DNA from: Pempheris klunzingeri
Taxonomy: Eukaryota > Chordata > Actinopteri > Acropomatiformes > Pempheridae
DNA length: 64,000 nucleotides
Direction: 5' to 3'
Assembly (NCBI RefSeq): GCF_042242105.1
Contig: NC_092020.1
Span: 5,425,501-5,489,500, forward strand
Shown here: positions 1 to 12,307 of the stretch, one piece after another
Layout: every line of letters starts with the position of its first letter
How positions within the stretch are numbered: position 1 is the first letter of the stretch
The notes under the pieces: generated by a model
The model's input: only the letters and a program-made list of their open reading frames with translations
The model's database searches: none
Told to the model about the DNA's origin: nothing
Program-made: the position numbers and the translations under genes

Positions 1-355
1 TGTGACTTCTCTTCCTAGCAGTGTCTGTTACTAAGCTGCTTACTGCCCTGAGCCTTGTGTCTTTGCATTACACTGTAACATACTCCTCTGGATAATCCAC
101 TCTCCTCGACACACAGACAAAGTGTGCCACTGTGCACGCATAATGAGAAAGAGCTCCGTCTGATAACAGCCAAGAGAGGCTCACCAAATCACCGCACTGA
201 TGAGGATGCTGACTGACGATGGGAAAAATGCAATGAAACATCCTTCATCATTAGCGCAGAGACGACGCTGTGCAAACTGTGGGCACACTGAGAGCTGATA
301 CTGTGTAACTACTGCATCCGCAAACAGAACAAACACACACATAGGTGCCGCTTAC

Positions 356-2947
356 CCAGTGTGGACCTGTTCTTGCAGACCAGCCAGCAGTGGTAGATGA
401 AGAGCGAAGCCAGGCTGACTGAAAACATGGAGGCCGAGAAGAAGAGGAACAGGATGTGGAACTTGGCCTGAGTGTCCGGGAGGCCGTTCTGAGGGGGAAA
501 CAACGACCAAGCAATCAAATAAATGCACAGAAACACTACGAGAAGACGCTACGACTCTCTGAGACTGAGTGGGATCTGAGAGATTTCTACTCAGGTCTTG
601 TAGGGGAGCTCATTAAACTGTCTCTATGTCAGTGCCACTAACTAGCTGGTTGGCTCATACCAGGTATTCTCTCAGGCGGAAATGTGCTCTACCTCCAGCC
701 TTGTGAAAAAAAAACAAATCAAAACACCACATATTTAACTCAGACTTCAATGGAGATATTTTGTGCAACCCAACAGTTTTGAGGAGGAAAAAAATATGTT
801 CATGTTGTGGTAAAAATACTTACCAACCAAAATTTAATGAAGTATTGAAGATCTGTAGCAGTTATAAAAAGGCAGTAGAGTAGCGAATATGCCAAGAACA
901 GCATGAAGTACTTGTAGTTGGAGAATCCTACACAGTTGTTCACCCTGCAGCGACAGTGACAGGATGTTAGTGTGGGAAAATGTTGTCATTAGTGCATGTT
1001 AAGATCTTCTTTTTTTTTTTTTTTAAATGAACCAGGACTTGGGAAAATGATTTAAAGCAGCTGAGCAGGAGAAGAGTAAACAGTGGGAATGAGATGGCGG
1101 GCGAGTTGCTACAATAAAATGTGACTGCAGCAATATGTGGCAGTTCTTTTCCTTCGTGTAGATAGATAGAAAAACATATGCATGGAAATTTGACAAGAAA
1201 GCGTTCAACCAGCTGCTTTGTTTTGTGTGAATTAGAGGGACATGGCACAGTACGGCACAGCACAGTACAGTACAGCACAGCACAGCACAGTACAGCACAG
1301 CACAGTACAGTACAGTACAGTACAGTACAGTACAGTACAGTACAGCACAGTACAGTACAGTACAGCACAGTACAGTACAGTACAGTACAGCACAGTACAA
1401 TATTGTATGTTAGTTTTTGGCTCAGGACACGTTCATGACAGGCATTTTTGGAGAGCATTACAGAAAACAACTCCTGGATCCTGTTGCTTTATACTCCAGT
1501 GGCAAATTACATTATGACTTAACCCTATATTCATATTTTCTTATATTTCTCCCTGGTCTGAACACCAGACGTGATGAGGTACATGATTGCAGAGAGAGCA
1601 GACAAACGGTCACGTTTAACAAGAAGATAATAATGTCAGTAAAAATGGAACCGACTGGAGTTAAATTAGATTTGTCTCCCTCTGCTGCCAAAATCAGCAT
1701 CTGGCATGATGAGAGATCATAATGTCAAACAGTGTCCAGCAAACAAGCTCTTTGCTCTTCCGTGTGATGTGTGTTTACGAAGCCTGTTAGCTAAAGAGAC
1801 AAGAAGCACCCTTTACCATGAAACCGTGAAAACATGGAAGGGACACGATACGATCACAAGGATGAAACACTTGTTGAAAATCCAGTTTAATGAAAGAGCG
1901 TCAGTACATACCAGGGGCAGTGGTGATCCATCTTCAGGATGCATCTGTAACACAGCAGGGTCACACATCAGTGTCATTGAATCTCAGCCACAAAGCAGTA
2001 TGCAGTGGGGTCTTTTCTCTATAGGTGCATGAGCAAAGAGCCGTACTTATCACAGACTGAACAATGGTGACATCGATCAGGCTTCAGCAGCTGGCAGCGG
2101 TCACAGAAACGGATTGCTGAGGAGACACAGTCAATTCAATCACACAGCCGTCAGCAGCAGCAGCAGCAGCCTCTCCTAACACTTGACCACAGACTAACAG
2201 GGTGACGGGGGTGAAATGAGCTCTGAGAGCCGCATGTCAGTCGACACCGCTCCTGTTGCTCCGCATCAGCAGCCCTGTGTATTGCACTGTACCTCCAGAG
2301 TTGGTGCGGGTGTAGATGGGCAGATCCTTGGCTATCCTCCTCAGGATCTCCTGCTGAGACTCCCCCCGATCTTCACGCTCCAGCAGCTCTTTGTCAGAGT
2401 AGGACAGGTGAAACTATGTAGGGCAGAACGCAGAGGGAAAGACAAACAGCACCTGTGATTTATCAGAAGCTCTATCTGTGAGCAGTGCTCTTCATTTCTC
2501 ATGAATCTCACCCTTACATTTGTCAAAAGAAATTCAAATGGTTTGTCAAATAAGCTGCAAGCTGTCAGTGATTCACGTCAGCGATGCAGTTATGTCTGTT
2601 ACTGTGAAGCTGCAGCTCAGTCAGCAGTGATGGTATTTCTGTATTTTCCACTTGTTTTTCAGTCTTTCTGCCCCAACAGGCAAATGGGAGCAAAGCAGCA
2701 CAGAGCTGACATATTATTTCCAGACACTCAGGCAATTCAAGATGAACACTGGAAACAAATAACTCTGATGATAACAAACAGCACACATGAAACTTGACTT
2801 TCTTTTTTTCATATAATCTCAAAACCGCAAGTGATCCAGTGATCGTATATCATAACAGGAAGCTTCCTCGTGAGGTGACTTTCGCCTGCATGAGTGCTTT
2901 GCCTCGGTTAAAATTGAAATGCAGTTCTTTGAGTGTCCTCTCTAAGA

Positions 2948-2990
<43 letters not shown>

Positions 2991-5416
2991 CACCCTGCAG
3001 GGCTGAAGTGCTGTGGTCAGGATCACAGCCATTACTGTGCAGCACCAGGCACTTCCACTGGAAAGTATTATTAGTCTAAATGCAGCGTTCAGTCACACAG
3101 GGAGGCTGTAACCTACATCTGCAGTCCCCACTCTGCCTCATCATCCCAGCCGGCAATAACGCTGCGTCGTAGTCACACACACTCACCTCCTTCAGGGGGT
3201 TCATGGGCTTGGTGAAGATGGTCTGCCAGTACGCCCACACAAACATGATGAAAACGACATGGTACACCAGCAAGTATACAACTGAAAGCAGAAAGATGGA
3301 AACAATGTGCATTTAACCAGTGACAGTTTGGAGCTTCACTGAATACTAATAATATTGGCCTGATTCAGAGTAATTACTTTTGTTTTCACCAGGAATAAAG
3401 AAATTATTCAAATTATTAAGTCAAAATCAGTATCACGTCATTATTATTCACTGTAGTTATGCACACTGGGTCGGTGTGAAATTACAAAAAAAAGGACCAA
3501 ATGCACAAAGTCAGCTCTAATAACGCTGCACTGAGATGAACATGACTTTGATTCAGGATCCATTTTTCTTAAATCATGTAATCATACAAATGTTTATGTA
3601 GATACATTTAGAGAGGATCTCAGACTGTGAGCAGCAGCTCTGCTGTAATAGACAACGGATGGATGGAACTAAGAGTGTACAGTCATGCTAGCAGACTGCA
3701 CTTAGACACAGTGGTGCTTTGAGCTAAATGTTAACATCAGATTAGATGGTAAGATGTTTCTCATGTTACCCACTTTAGCTCAGTGTGTTAGCATGCTAAC
3801 CTTCGCTAACTAGAACTAAACACAGCTGAGGCTGATGGGAATGTCATTTGGTCATTGGACAAAATGAATCTAAATCTGATGACGGCCCTGGATGAAAATT
3901 CAGAGGATCACTACATTTATTACAATTTACCCTGAAGGGGGACATGAATCTCTCAACATGTTATGGCAGTCCATCCAATGGTGGCTGAGATATTTCAATA
4001 GAAACCACAGATGTGGTGTTCGCACTGTTGGCTCACATCATGAAGGTTCCAGGTGTGAACCTGCTTGCATGTTCTCCCCCTGTTTGCGTGGGTTTTCTCC
4101 AGGTACACTCACACAGTCCAAAAACATGCAGTTTAGGTTAATTAGTGACTCTAAATTGCCCATAGGTGTGAGTGTGAGTGTGAGTGTGAATGGTTGTCTG
4201 TTTCTATGTCTGCTCACTGTCTACCCCCCCATGACCCTTCAGGATAAACAGCATAGACACTGGATGGATGGATAAGCCACAGATGTAAACCTCACGGTGG
4301 AGCTTAAATAAAATCAGTGATCCTCTGAGGACCATGAATGTCTCCACATAATTTCATGGCATCCAGCCAGCAATTATGTTTCAGTCAGGACCGACAGACC
4401 CACTTTGCAATCCCTAGAACTGTACTGCCAGCAGGCGGCATGCACACATGCTGCTTGCATGTCTAAAAATGAAGCATAATTATGATTTCCTCCATTTCAG
4501 TTCCTCTCTGGACTCCATGGAAACAAAATGCACAGTGAGTAAAAGCCTGCGATTAAATATGTAACATGAGTGAGGTCATAAAAAAAAAAAAAAAAATCTT
4601 ATGAAACACCTCCAGCTGATACAGGATGATTACAGTGTTTTGAAGTGGGCTGCCTCTGCACACTCTGAAGGCTGCTGAACTTCCCGTGGCCTGAACTCAA
4701 CTCAACATCTAACAGATACAGAACAGCTGAAGACACTCAGGATTCCTCTTGATGTTAAACAGCATCATAAAACACTCACCCTTTTCTCCTGTGTCCTCGA
4801 TGGACTCTGAAAAATAAAGAATGAAAAGAAAACACAGTCAGGTCTGAGATGATTGATGGTGGAACACGCTGTGGAGCGTTTTGGGATATTCCCAAATTTG
4901 CCGGACGACGTGGGGGAAGATTAAAGTTTGATTTTCTGTTCAAAGCCCTCATGTTGCATGATGCATGTTTGACTGACAGAATCCAAATGAGCAAATGTGG
5001 AAAATGCTGACTCTGTAAACCCTTAATCCCTGCGTACCAGTCACAAAATCAATATACAGCACGCTCCTAGTCAAATAGTTCGACTCATTGTTCCTCTCAT
5101 ATAGATGAGCATTGCTGTGCATTGACAAAAGCCATTTAAAACAATGGGAGGAACAACGTGTGTGCGTGTTTGTGTGTTTATGGGTGTGAATGCTGACAGC
5201 TGCAACAACTCCCACAGAGGGAAGCTGCTGAATGAAGGCCGACATCAGCACCCGCACACTTGATGGGCACCCCAGAACGTTTCAAAACACACACCTAAAG
5301 GTCCGGACTCAAACATAAAAAGAGACAAGAGGAGACCTGTTGGATGATTAGCTGACACTGTTTTATATTTGTCCCAATATCTAAGCAATGATTAGCTGAG
5401 CATACAGAATCATCCA

Positions 5417-5464
<48 letters not shown>

Positions 5465-8048
5465 AGAGACACACACACATATGCACACAGCAAGAACTGA
5501 GGAAAGGTAAGCCAAGGAGCTGAATCAAGGCATGCAGCCAAAAATCGTGTGCATGCCGCCTTGCCAGCATAAAAGCCCCAGAGTCTGACAGTGAAGCATA
5601 AGTGTGTGTGTCTGTGTGTGTGTGTGTGTGTGTGTGATTAAGGGCATGTCCAGGCCTGTATATTAATGTGTCTATGAAAGCATTATGGTCACTCCATACT
5701 TTATTTCTCTTTTCCTCTGACCACCTGATTTGACATTTTAAACAACCTGGGAAAAAGGGCCCACTGTTCAAAGGCTGACATTCGCTTTAAAAGAAAGTGG
5801 GTCAGCTGCAGATTGCTCGGGGTGAATTATGTAAGGCAGACAATGGGATTAACTGAGCTGCAGAACGAGAGGTATCAGCTGACGATACTTTCACACAACT
5901 GTCTGTGTGTCTGTCTGCAGAGCACATGCTGGCCCCAGAGCGACCGCTGTCCTGCCCTGCTGCTGCTGCTGCTTTCATCTGCCCGCCTCATGTGACTCGA
6001 ATGCATCACAAGTTGGCTCTTGCAAAACAAAGAAGGTTTAAAAAGGTCCGATCCAACAGTGATTGTGCTGTTCCGTCACCCTGCAGTAATGAAGGATGTC
6101 TCAATATCTCGTGGATGGCAGCAGAGACGTGGTGTTCTGTAACTCTAGAAGAGGGACAGACGCTGGCTGACCTCTCTGGTGGCCAGGGGCAGCTTTAGAA
6201 ACTCCTGAATGCTGTGCAGACTGTTTGTTAAGACTCAAATCTAAAGCCCTGGTTACTGGCAATAATAACATTGTACATTATCAATGGTTTAATTGTTAAT
6301 TCAATGTGAGAAAAGAATGACAAATAAACAACTTTAAATATTCTAACATGAACATCCATAACGTGCTGCTGTGTGTCATAGTTACTCCAAAGGGTCTACG
6401 TCCATGGTGAGAAAATGGCCCCCGGACACAGACATGTAAATAGGCCCCCCACCCCTCCCATAATGCAGCAAGACACCCTGATGTTTTGTGTCTCTGTGGC
6501 ATTTTTTCATCTGTTTGTGGTTGTTTTTTTCATCTTTTTAAGGTCACTTGGTATCTTTTTGTGTGTCTTATTTGTCTGTTTGTGTTTTTTTTCATCTCCG
6601 TGATGTCGTTTTGCATCTCTTGGTGGTTGCTAATCATCTTGTAATCGTTTTCGGCCTCTTTGTTGTCGTTTGCAATGTCATTTCTTTGTGGTTGTTTTTT
6701 TTTAATCTCTTTGAGGTAGTTTTCGATATTTATGAGGTCATTTTGCATCTTTTCGTGAAACGTTTTTCACGTCATGGTTGTTTGTGTATCCTGGTGATCG
6801 TTTGGCATCTCTTTGTGGTAATTTTGCATCTTTTTGTGGTCATGTAGCATCACTTTGTAACTGTCTGACAGTAAGAAATGTTAACAGGCACTTCATACAG
6901 AGGTTCTCACCCACCTGTGCTGGTGAACCCAGTGACATCACTGATCAGACATAAAAGGCCAACATAAAAGTGCACTCGCTGAGTTAAAGCTGGATAGCAT
7001 GTCAGGCTACATTTGGACAAGATCAGACTTACAAACAGCCAGAGCATCAAACCTGAGCTTTCCTCTGTTTGCTCTCATTAAAGCGTCTCCATTTCAACCT
7101 TCTTTTTGACAGAGAAGATCTGCTTTCCTAGTGGTCTGACAAGCTGCCAAATGGAGCACAGGAGTAGGCTGCTGAGACTCCTCTGAGACATCCTAGAAAC
7201 CATTACTCACTATCCAGGTCAACTCTGTGTTCACCGTTCACTGAGGAGGCTCGCTGTCTGTAGCCGCACCATCCAACACTCAGCAGCCGGAGGGAGCGTG
7301 AGGGAAGGATGCAGGCCTGACTCAAAAGCCATTACACTCAGACTTCTTGCCAAAATACAATGCTGCTGGTGCTGTGGTGGAGGATGTCAATACAGATAAT
7401 GAAGCTCGGCAACTACATGAGCCCAAAGGCATTACAGTAAGTCTTTAAGATAGTGCTGATAGAGTGGTAGTGGTGGAGTCAGATAATGAAACTCAAAGAC
7501 GGGCCTAATCCTATTTTCTCCTCTCTATAATAATGCATGTCATAAAAGCCCCTTCACAATAAAAGCAGCTGGCCAAACACTTCTAATTCTGCCTGTGTTT
7601 ACATTTACAAAATACTGAACTTGTGTGTGTTTTGATGCAGAAAGATATCACTGCCTTGTAATTATGTGCTGACAATTCCTGCATGAACTGTTGTTGTCAT
7701 GTGACTGACACAGCGCACACACTGCATACACAACAAGCCAGGATTCTGCATCTGAAAAAAAAAAAAAAACAGCCTGGACCACAAAACTGCTGAAATAGAA
7801 ATGTCTCCCCACCCCATCACCAAAAAAAAAAAAACACCACACACCACACCAGTCAGACGCATGTCCCTCACACACACACACACACACACACCTCCTACTA
7901 CCCAGACAGCTGGTTTCTTACCTATGCAAAGCTGCAAAACATAGGCGTAGTATGACCATGCCACTATGAGGGCGATGAAGAGCACCGGGATCCAGTACAA
8001 AACTCTCTGACAGCCTCTCTTGATACTACGCGAGCCCGACGGTGCCAT
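356..8048 (-). CDS. zdhhc2: zdhhc2, palmitoyltransferase ZDHHC2 (partial; C-terminal exons lie beyond the left edge)
   Basis: This is a DHHC S-acyltransferase, a multipass Golgi/plasma-membrane enzyme that attaches palmitate to cysteines of substrate proteins. Eight coding exons join in phase: 7922-8048, 4780-4806, 3187-3281, 2293-2413, 2047-2116, 1912-1944, 824-944 and 356-488, giving residues 1-242. The protein starts [20 protein letters not shown], close to human ZDHHC2, which also begins MAPSG. Membrane segments lie near residues 17-37, 52-72, 168-190 and 207-230. The zinc-binding cysteine-rich domain spans about 125-165, and the DHHC motif is 153-156 with catalytic Cys156. The segment after the third membrane span reads [17 protein letters not shown], the ZDHHC2 rather than the ZDHHC20 form. 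Exon 8 ends in phase 1 and the next coding exon is not visible in bases 1-355. Junctions are inferred from GT/AG signals. The family call is very secure; ZDHHC2 against ZDHHC20 is supported by sequence and by the micu3-fgf20 neighbours. Confidence 0.93.
1246..1399. repeat. Pentanucleotide satellite (CAGTA/CAGCA)n in zdhhc2 intron 6
   Basis: About 154 bases consist of alternating CAGTA and CAGCA units, with one CGGCA variant near the left end. The two units are interspersed rather than blocked. It creates long open frames on both strands that are artefacts of the repeat. Confidence 0.95.
1912..1944 (-). other. zdhhc2: zdhhc2 exon 6, a 33-nt exon with the DHHC catalytic core
   Basis: This very short exon has a clean acceptor (TTACAG) and donor (GTATGT). 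It supplies the codons for [10 protein letters not shown] plus part of the flanking Lys147 and Trp158. Its length is a multiple of three and it is phase 2 at both ends, so skipping would keep the frame but remove the active site. Confidence 0.88.
2952..2988. repeat. (TG)n microsatellite
   Basis: An uninterrupted TG run of about 37 bases lies in zdhhc2 intron 3, between exon 4 (2293-2413) and exon 3 (3187-3281). Confidence 0.95.
3715..4402. repeat. Dispersed teleost repeat (family R1), split by a younger insertion
   Basis: Hallmarks are the phrases TTAGCATGCTAAC, GCTGAGGCTGATGGGAATGT, TTTGGTCATTGGACAAA and TTTCATGGCATCCA in the order typical of a very common fish dispersed repeat. Related copies occur in this window near 39205-39480, 43255-43500 and 46170-46345. 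The copy is interrupted at 4015-4276 by a second repeat. No coding capacity is visible. Confidence 0.75.
4015..4276 (+). mobile_element. SINE-like insertion inside the R1 repeat, with 10-bp target-site duplication
   Basis: About 262 bases interrupt the R1 repeat and are flanked by identical copies of CCACAGATGT (4005-4014 and 4277-4286), read as a target-site duplication. The body resembles a common short fish retroposon: a tRNA-like head (GCACTGTTGGCTCACATCAT, then a decayed GGTT...GAACC box), the phrase TTTGCGTGGGTTTTCTCC, a GTGAGTGTGA tandem at 4167-4190 and a (GGAT)n tail. It lies in zdhhc2 intron 2 (3282-4779). Confidence 0.75.
5418..5636. repeat. Paired (CA)n and (TG)n microsatellites
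   Basis: A CA run (5418-5458, continuing imperfectly to about 5480) and a TG run (5602-5636) lie 140 bases apart in opposite sense in zdhhc2 intron 1. They are complementary and could fold on each other in the transcript. Confidence 0.9.
6485..6860. repeat. Degenerate minisatellite, unit about 20-25 bp, in zdhhc2 intron 1
   Basis: Diverged tandem units are built around TTTGCATCTCTTTGTGGT and GTCGTTTTGCATCTC, for example near 6600, 6745, 6805 and 6825. The strand bias (T/G rich on plus) leaves long stop-free frames in both directions that look like low-complexity proteins but carry no start context or homology I recognise. Confidence 0.85.
7861..7892. repeat. (CA)n microsatellite just inside zdhhc2 intron 1
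   Basis: A CA run of about 23 bases lies some 25 bases from the exon 1 donor (CTTAC at 7917-7921 on plus). A-rich tracts at 7756-7769 and 7821-7833 are nearby. Confidence 0.9.
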
Positions 8049-8499
8049 AGTCTACGAGCGGATCATTTCTCGTGCGCATCCGTGTGTGTTACTCTCCCTC
8101 CCTCTTCCTCTGTGTGTCTGTATGTGCGCGTGTGTCCGTGTCTTCCTGTGGTCTGTCACTGCATCGGTGCTCCGGCTCTGATCATTCTAATCGGCTGCAC
8201 AGACGCAGCATCCCACCAGCCTCTGATGCCGCCGCCACCGCCGCCGCCGCCGCCGCTGCCGCTGCTGCTGCTGCACTGCTCCCCTCTGATCGTCCTGCTC
8301 AGCCACTAGCACAGACTACAACAAAATATCAGACGGCTCACACACACACACACTCACACACACACACACACGCGGAGTCGGGACCGCCCCTGCTGCCTCC
8401 CCACAGGTTGCCATGACGTCCGCGGGATGCTGCAAGCCTGGCACATTTTTTCACTGCGAGCAGATGGACCCAATAAGTTCAAACTCGCGAGTCTCTGCT

Positions 8500-8500
<1 letters not shown>
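8049..8500 (-). promoter_or_regulatory. zdhhc2: zdhhc2 5' UTR and promoter region
   Basis: This is the GC-rich flank immediately upstream of the zdhhc2 start codon. It contains a GCC/GCT trinucleotide tract at 8226-8276, a CRE-like TGACGTC at 8414-8420 and a 10-bp palindrome ACTCGCGAGT at 8483-8492, which includes the TCGCGAG core of many housekeeping promoters. No clear TATA box is seen. The transcription start cannot be placed from sequence alone. Confidence 0.5.

Positions 8501-8502
<2 letters not shown>

Positions 8503-8564
<62 letters not shown>
8503..8564. repeat. Long perfect (CA)n microsatellite upstream of zdhhc2
   Basis: This uninterrupted 62-base CA run is the longest perfect dinucleotide repeat in the window. 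A shorter imperfect one lies at 8339-8371. Both sit within 520 bp of the zdhhc2 start codon. Confidence 0.95.
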
Positions 8565-8565
<1 letters not shown>

Positions 8566-9934
8566 ACAGATCAGTTGTTTGAGTGATGTGTATCAACTCC
8601 CCCACCCATCTGCATAGTTGCATGTTTTCTTTGGACACAAGGGCAAGTGTGAGGTGCATCAGTATTTTTTTCAAGTTTCTCAGTATTTTATCACCTTATA
8701 TCATTTTCTGAGCAGGTGTTATTGAGCTAGAAAGCGTCTGAATACTGTTTACCAGGCTGTAATATGTTATCAGAGGTGTTGTTCAGCAGTTACCTGACAG
8801 TGTAGGTGGAGGAAGGTCTGCAGGATCCACCTGCTTCAGCTGCGTCACACCCAACTGCACCTACAAAGCATTTTGCGGTCCTGCAGTACAATACATTTTA
8901 TGGGCGCCTGCCAGCCTGCACTCCGACTGCTCTTCAACATCATATCTTCTGCTTTCTGATTCAAAAGGTATTTAAAACATTTTCACAAATGCAGTCAGCA
9001 TGTGAGAAGGATTTAAGCTGTGATTCTTTTTTTCCACCTGTTGCCAGTTTCGTGGGTGGGTGGCATGCTGCAGCAGACTGACAATATACACCACAATTAT
9101 AAATAAGACGTCTCAGCCTTGGAGGAAGGACAGATGACTCATTAATGTGTGTAACTCAACTAGTTTCGCTGTTGTTCGAAAAGTGCTGAGTAAAAACACC
9201 CTAATCACCAGTTCTGATTTCACTTTAAGTGCTTTTTTAATCAGTTCCATCACCACACAGAGACGGTGTGTTTGCTGTTTCTTATAAGTCCCCCAACTTC
9301 ATGCAAGTGGCTCTTTAGGCTCCCTTTCAGGGGTTATTTTGCTGATATGAGCTGGACTGTTCACACTGAAGGGAAAGTGACACCTCTCATCAAAACAAAG
9401 AAGAACTGGGCAATCGTGTGGAACCACTTTCACACAACACAGGGCTGGGTGATGTGATGAATTATGTCAGTGATGCTTAATGCAGTTGCGATTGAAGCTA
9501 TTCTCTGCATTTCGTGGATCTCTTACAGAGTCCTTGGAGGACCTCCTTGATCATTCTTCAGCTAGTTCAGATTAAAGTGTGAGACTGCAAATTATTACCC
9601 TGCTGAATTAATCATTTCAAGATAAAAAAGTCCCTGATTAGTCTTGTACACCCACACAGCCTCAGGTTCCCGATGATTAATACTGTTAATGATTTGCCTT
9701 CAGGTTGAGAATAAACCGGCTGATTTATTCTGCCTTCAGTCCACAGTAGTCACAAAGGAGAGAGTGTTACAGCCGTGTGTCAGGTGACGTTGGTCTGAGC
9801 TTCACAGTTCACAGTTTATTAGCTGATGTGTGAAAACAGTGATCATAACTGCAACGCTAAACTGGTGGCATGTGTGTGCTTGTGTGTGAGGAAGAGGAAG
9901 GCAGAGAGCACAAAATAAGCAAAGATCCAAATAT
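8565..9934. other. Intergenic DNA between zdhhc2 and the presumed micu3 3' end
   Basis: I see no exon, RNA gene or clear mobile element in this 1.4 kb. Open frames are short and start in unremarkable context. Confidence 0.5.
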
Positions 9935-12239
9935 TTTATTTCAAGATGTCATCATAAATGCACCTGCATGTAACAGTCTGATTTAATAAAATGACACGTG
10001 GAGAGAAGTTTCCGAAACTGTTCAAGAGGTAGACTAGCTGACGCAAACACCCAAAATTAAAACAGAAAGTAGCCTGAGATAGAAATCTAAAAGTCTGGTT
10101 AATATTACAGCTTGAAACAGGCTGATTCACTCAGCACATCACTCCACCCAGAGCAAACATACCAGGAAACAGCAGAAGCCCTCAGTAACAGACTGTAGGA
10201 CAAGAGAGGGTTACTATAGAGAAGAAGATACAGTGTAGACTCCTCCTCACAGGGATTAAAGGGAAGAGCATTTTAATATATTGCTGCTTTAAAACCAATG
10301 CTAAATTTAGGCTTATCCCTTTAAGTGTCCCAACATATGGCTTCAATATTTTGCATATTTATTTATTCAGAGGTCGTCCCTGCCAGTGGCATGAAAATAG
10401 CACTTGTCTTTACGAGCCAAGAAATGATTAACACTGTTAGCTGCCTGTAGTTAAACAGTGAAAAAGCCACAGACTGAGTGAGTTTGTTCAGGCCTGCTGG
10501 CTCAGGGGGATCCTGGAGGATTTTAGCTGCAGCGCTCTGGGAGACAGGAGGAGGAGGAGGGGGAGAAGGGGGAGGAGAGGAGAGGAGGTGCTGTCCTGAG
10601 CTGATCTGCGCAGGGGGCTGCAGAGCCGACACAAGGACAAAGCATGTGTGCAATGCTGCCGCCGTGCAGTCGGAACAAAAGGAGAATCGAACTGAACAAC
10701 ACACACAGAGTGGGCTGAGCAGTGAATATGTTGAACTTTTAGATAAATAAATAAAACCAGTTAAACTGATGAATATATTTACAAGTAGATGAATCAATAA
10801 ATAGGTCAAAATCTTCCGAGCAAGGAAAAGCAGTTAAACAAATGATTTAGTCTAATATAGAGTCCTGAAAAACTCTCGTTGGGTTCATAATGGGCCGTTG
10901 TTTGTTGAACTTGCAACAGCTTCCCATTAGGCTTAAAGACTTCTAACACTGAGAAAAGATGGTGCAACGTGCATCAACCCCTCTGTCCTGTGGAAAGCAG
11001 TAGAAAGCACAGAGGAGGCACAGCTCATCCAGTTTGTAAGACATGTACTGGTGATGGGATCCTCACCTGGTGACAAAACAGAGATAAAAAAAAACAGAGA
11101 TTAACACTTAGTTAATGTAAATAATCTGTATCACTCTCATACAGGCCCTTTCTTTCTTATATGTTACATGTTAGACATTAGATACTGAGAGACATGACGA
11201 CATTAGAGACAACAATAAAACAAACAGTCATGGAGCAAGAGGGCTGCAGCAGTTCTTTAAGTATGCAGAAAAGAATCTAGGTCCTCTGCAGTGACCACAG
11301 CTGTGGATTTTCAGGACGCAGGCAGTAATTTACTTTAAAAAAAAAACAACAGGGAAAGTAACGACAGATGCTTTACTGCCATGAGTTAGATGAGAAGATT
11401 GATACATGAGCTCAAATCAAAATGTAAAGACTAACAACCCACACATAACCCACTGTAAAGCGACCACTTGCAGTTCTTACACTTAGGATTAAACAACATA
11501 TACTGTGTTAATTAGTAGATTCTTAGGGCCTGGTAGGTGTTGTCTTTGCTGGCAGCAGCTTCTTATTTAACAGACAGATTTGAGGGCAGCACTGAGTTTC
11601 TCATCTAATTCTTGGCAGGAAAGAGAAAAAAGTATATTTCCTAAAACATCGCGACTTTCACTGCTGACAAAGGTTGCATTCATGTCAAAAAATATAAATG
11701 TAGAGCATTTATGTTTTCTGACATGAACCTCTATTGTCCAATGTGGAATACTGACTGCTCACTGGACTTTCATCCTGATCAAATTCTCACAATGACGAAG
11801 CAAACTGAGGCAAATTTTCTCTTTTCTCTCAAAAACGACATCATTCAAATTGCAGCGCTGTTTGTAAAAACAGATCAAGTCCTTTCCCAAGATTTATCTG
11901 CAAAGATTATCAAGCCCTCTCCCAAGAGGTGCATTTCCTTTGAAATGTTTATACGGCTTTAAACTGCACTGCTCACTGCTCATGTATGCAGACTTAAGCT
12001 GGTGTCTGGTGGCAGTTGATCAGGCGTTAATATTACAGTGTAACTCAATGCTTCAGGCGAGCAGAGTGTGGGCCTCAGTCAGAATAGAAGGACTACATAC
12101 CGGGACAGTGTGCCTGGGACACCATGATAGGGAGCAGTTTGGGAAAATAACGTTGCATTTTACAACCTCGCATTAGACAATGACAGTGTGTTTTTAATCT
12201 CATCCATTTTCACAGAGACAGTGTGAGAAAAGACTTTAC
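9935..12239 (-). other. micu3: Probable micu3 3' UTR and downstream DNA
   Basis: Downstream of the micu3 stop codon (12240-12242) no further coding exon is recognisable. Minus-strand AATAAA signals occur near 10358-10366 and at 9935-9940, so the 3' UTR could be about 1.9-2.3 kb. A purine-rich GGA tract lies at 10546-10590. The stop codon is followed directly by GTAAAG, so a 3' UTR intron is possible. Confidence 0.4.
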
Positions 12240-12307
12240 CTATTTGGCTGAGAGCTCCTTCTTCATGCAGGACTTAAAAGAGGTAAACTTCTCCTCCACT
12301 CTGACGC

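Noticed and set aside
5295-5771. Long minus-strand frame across the CA/TG repeats
   Set aside because: The length comes from stop-free dinucleotide repeats; the same applies to frames at 8354-8674, 1178-1470 and 60841-61087.
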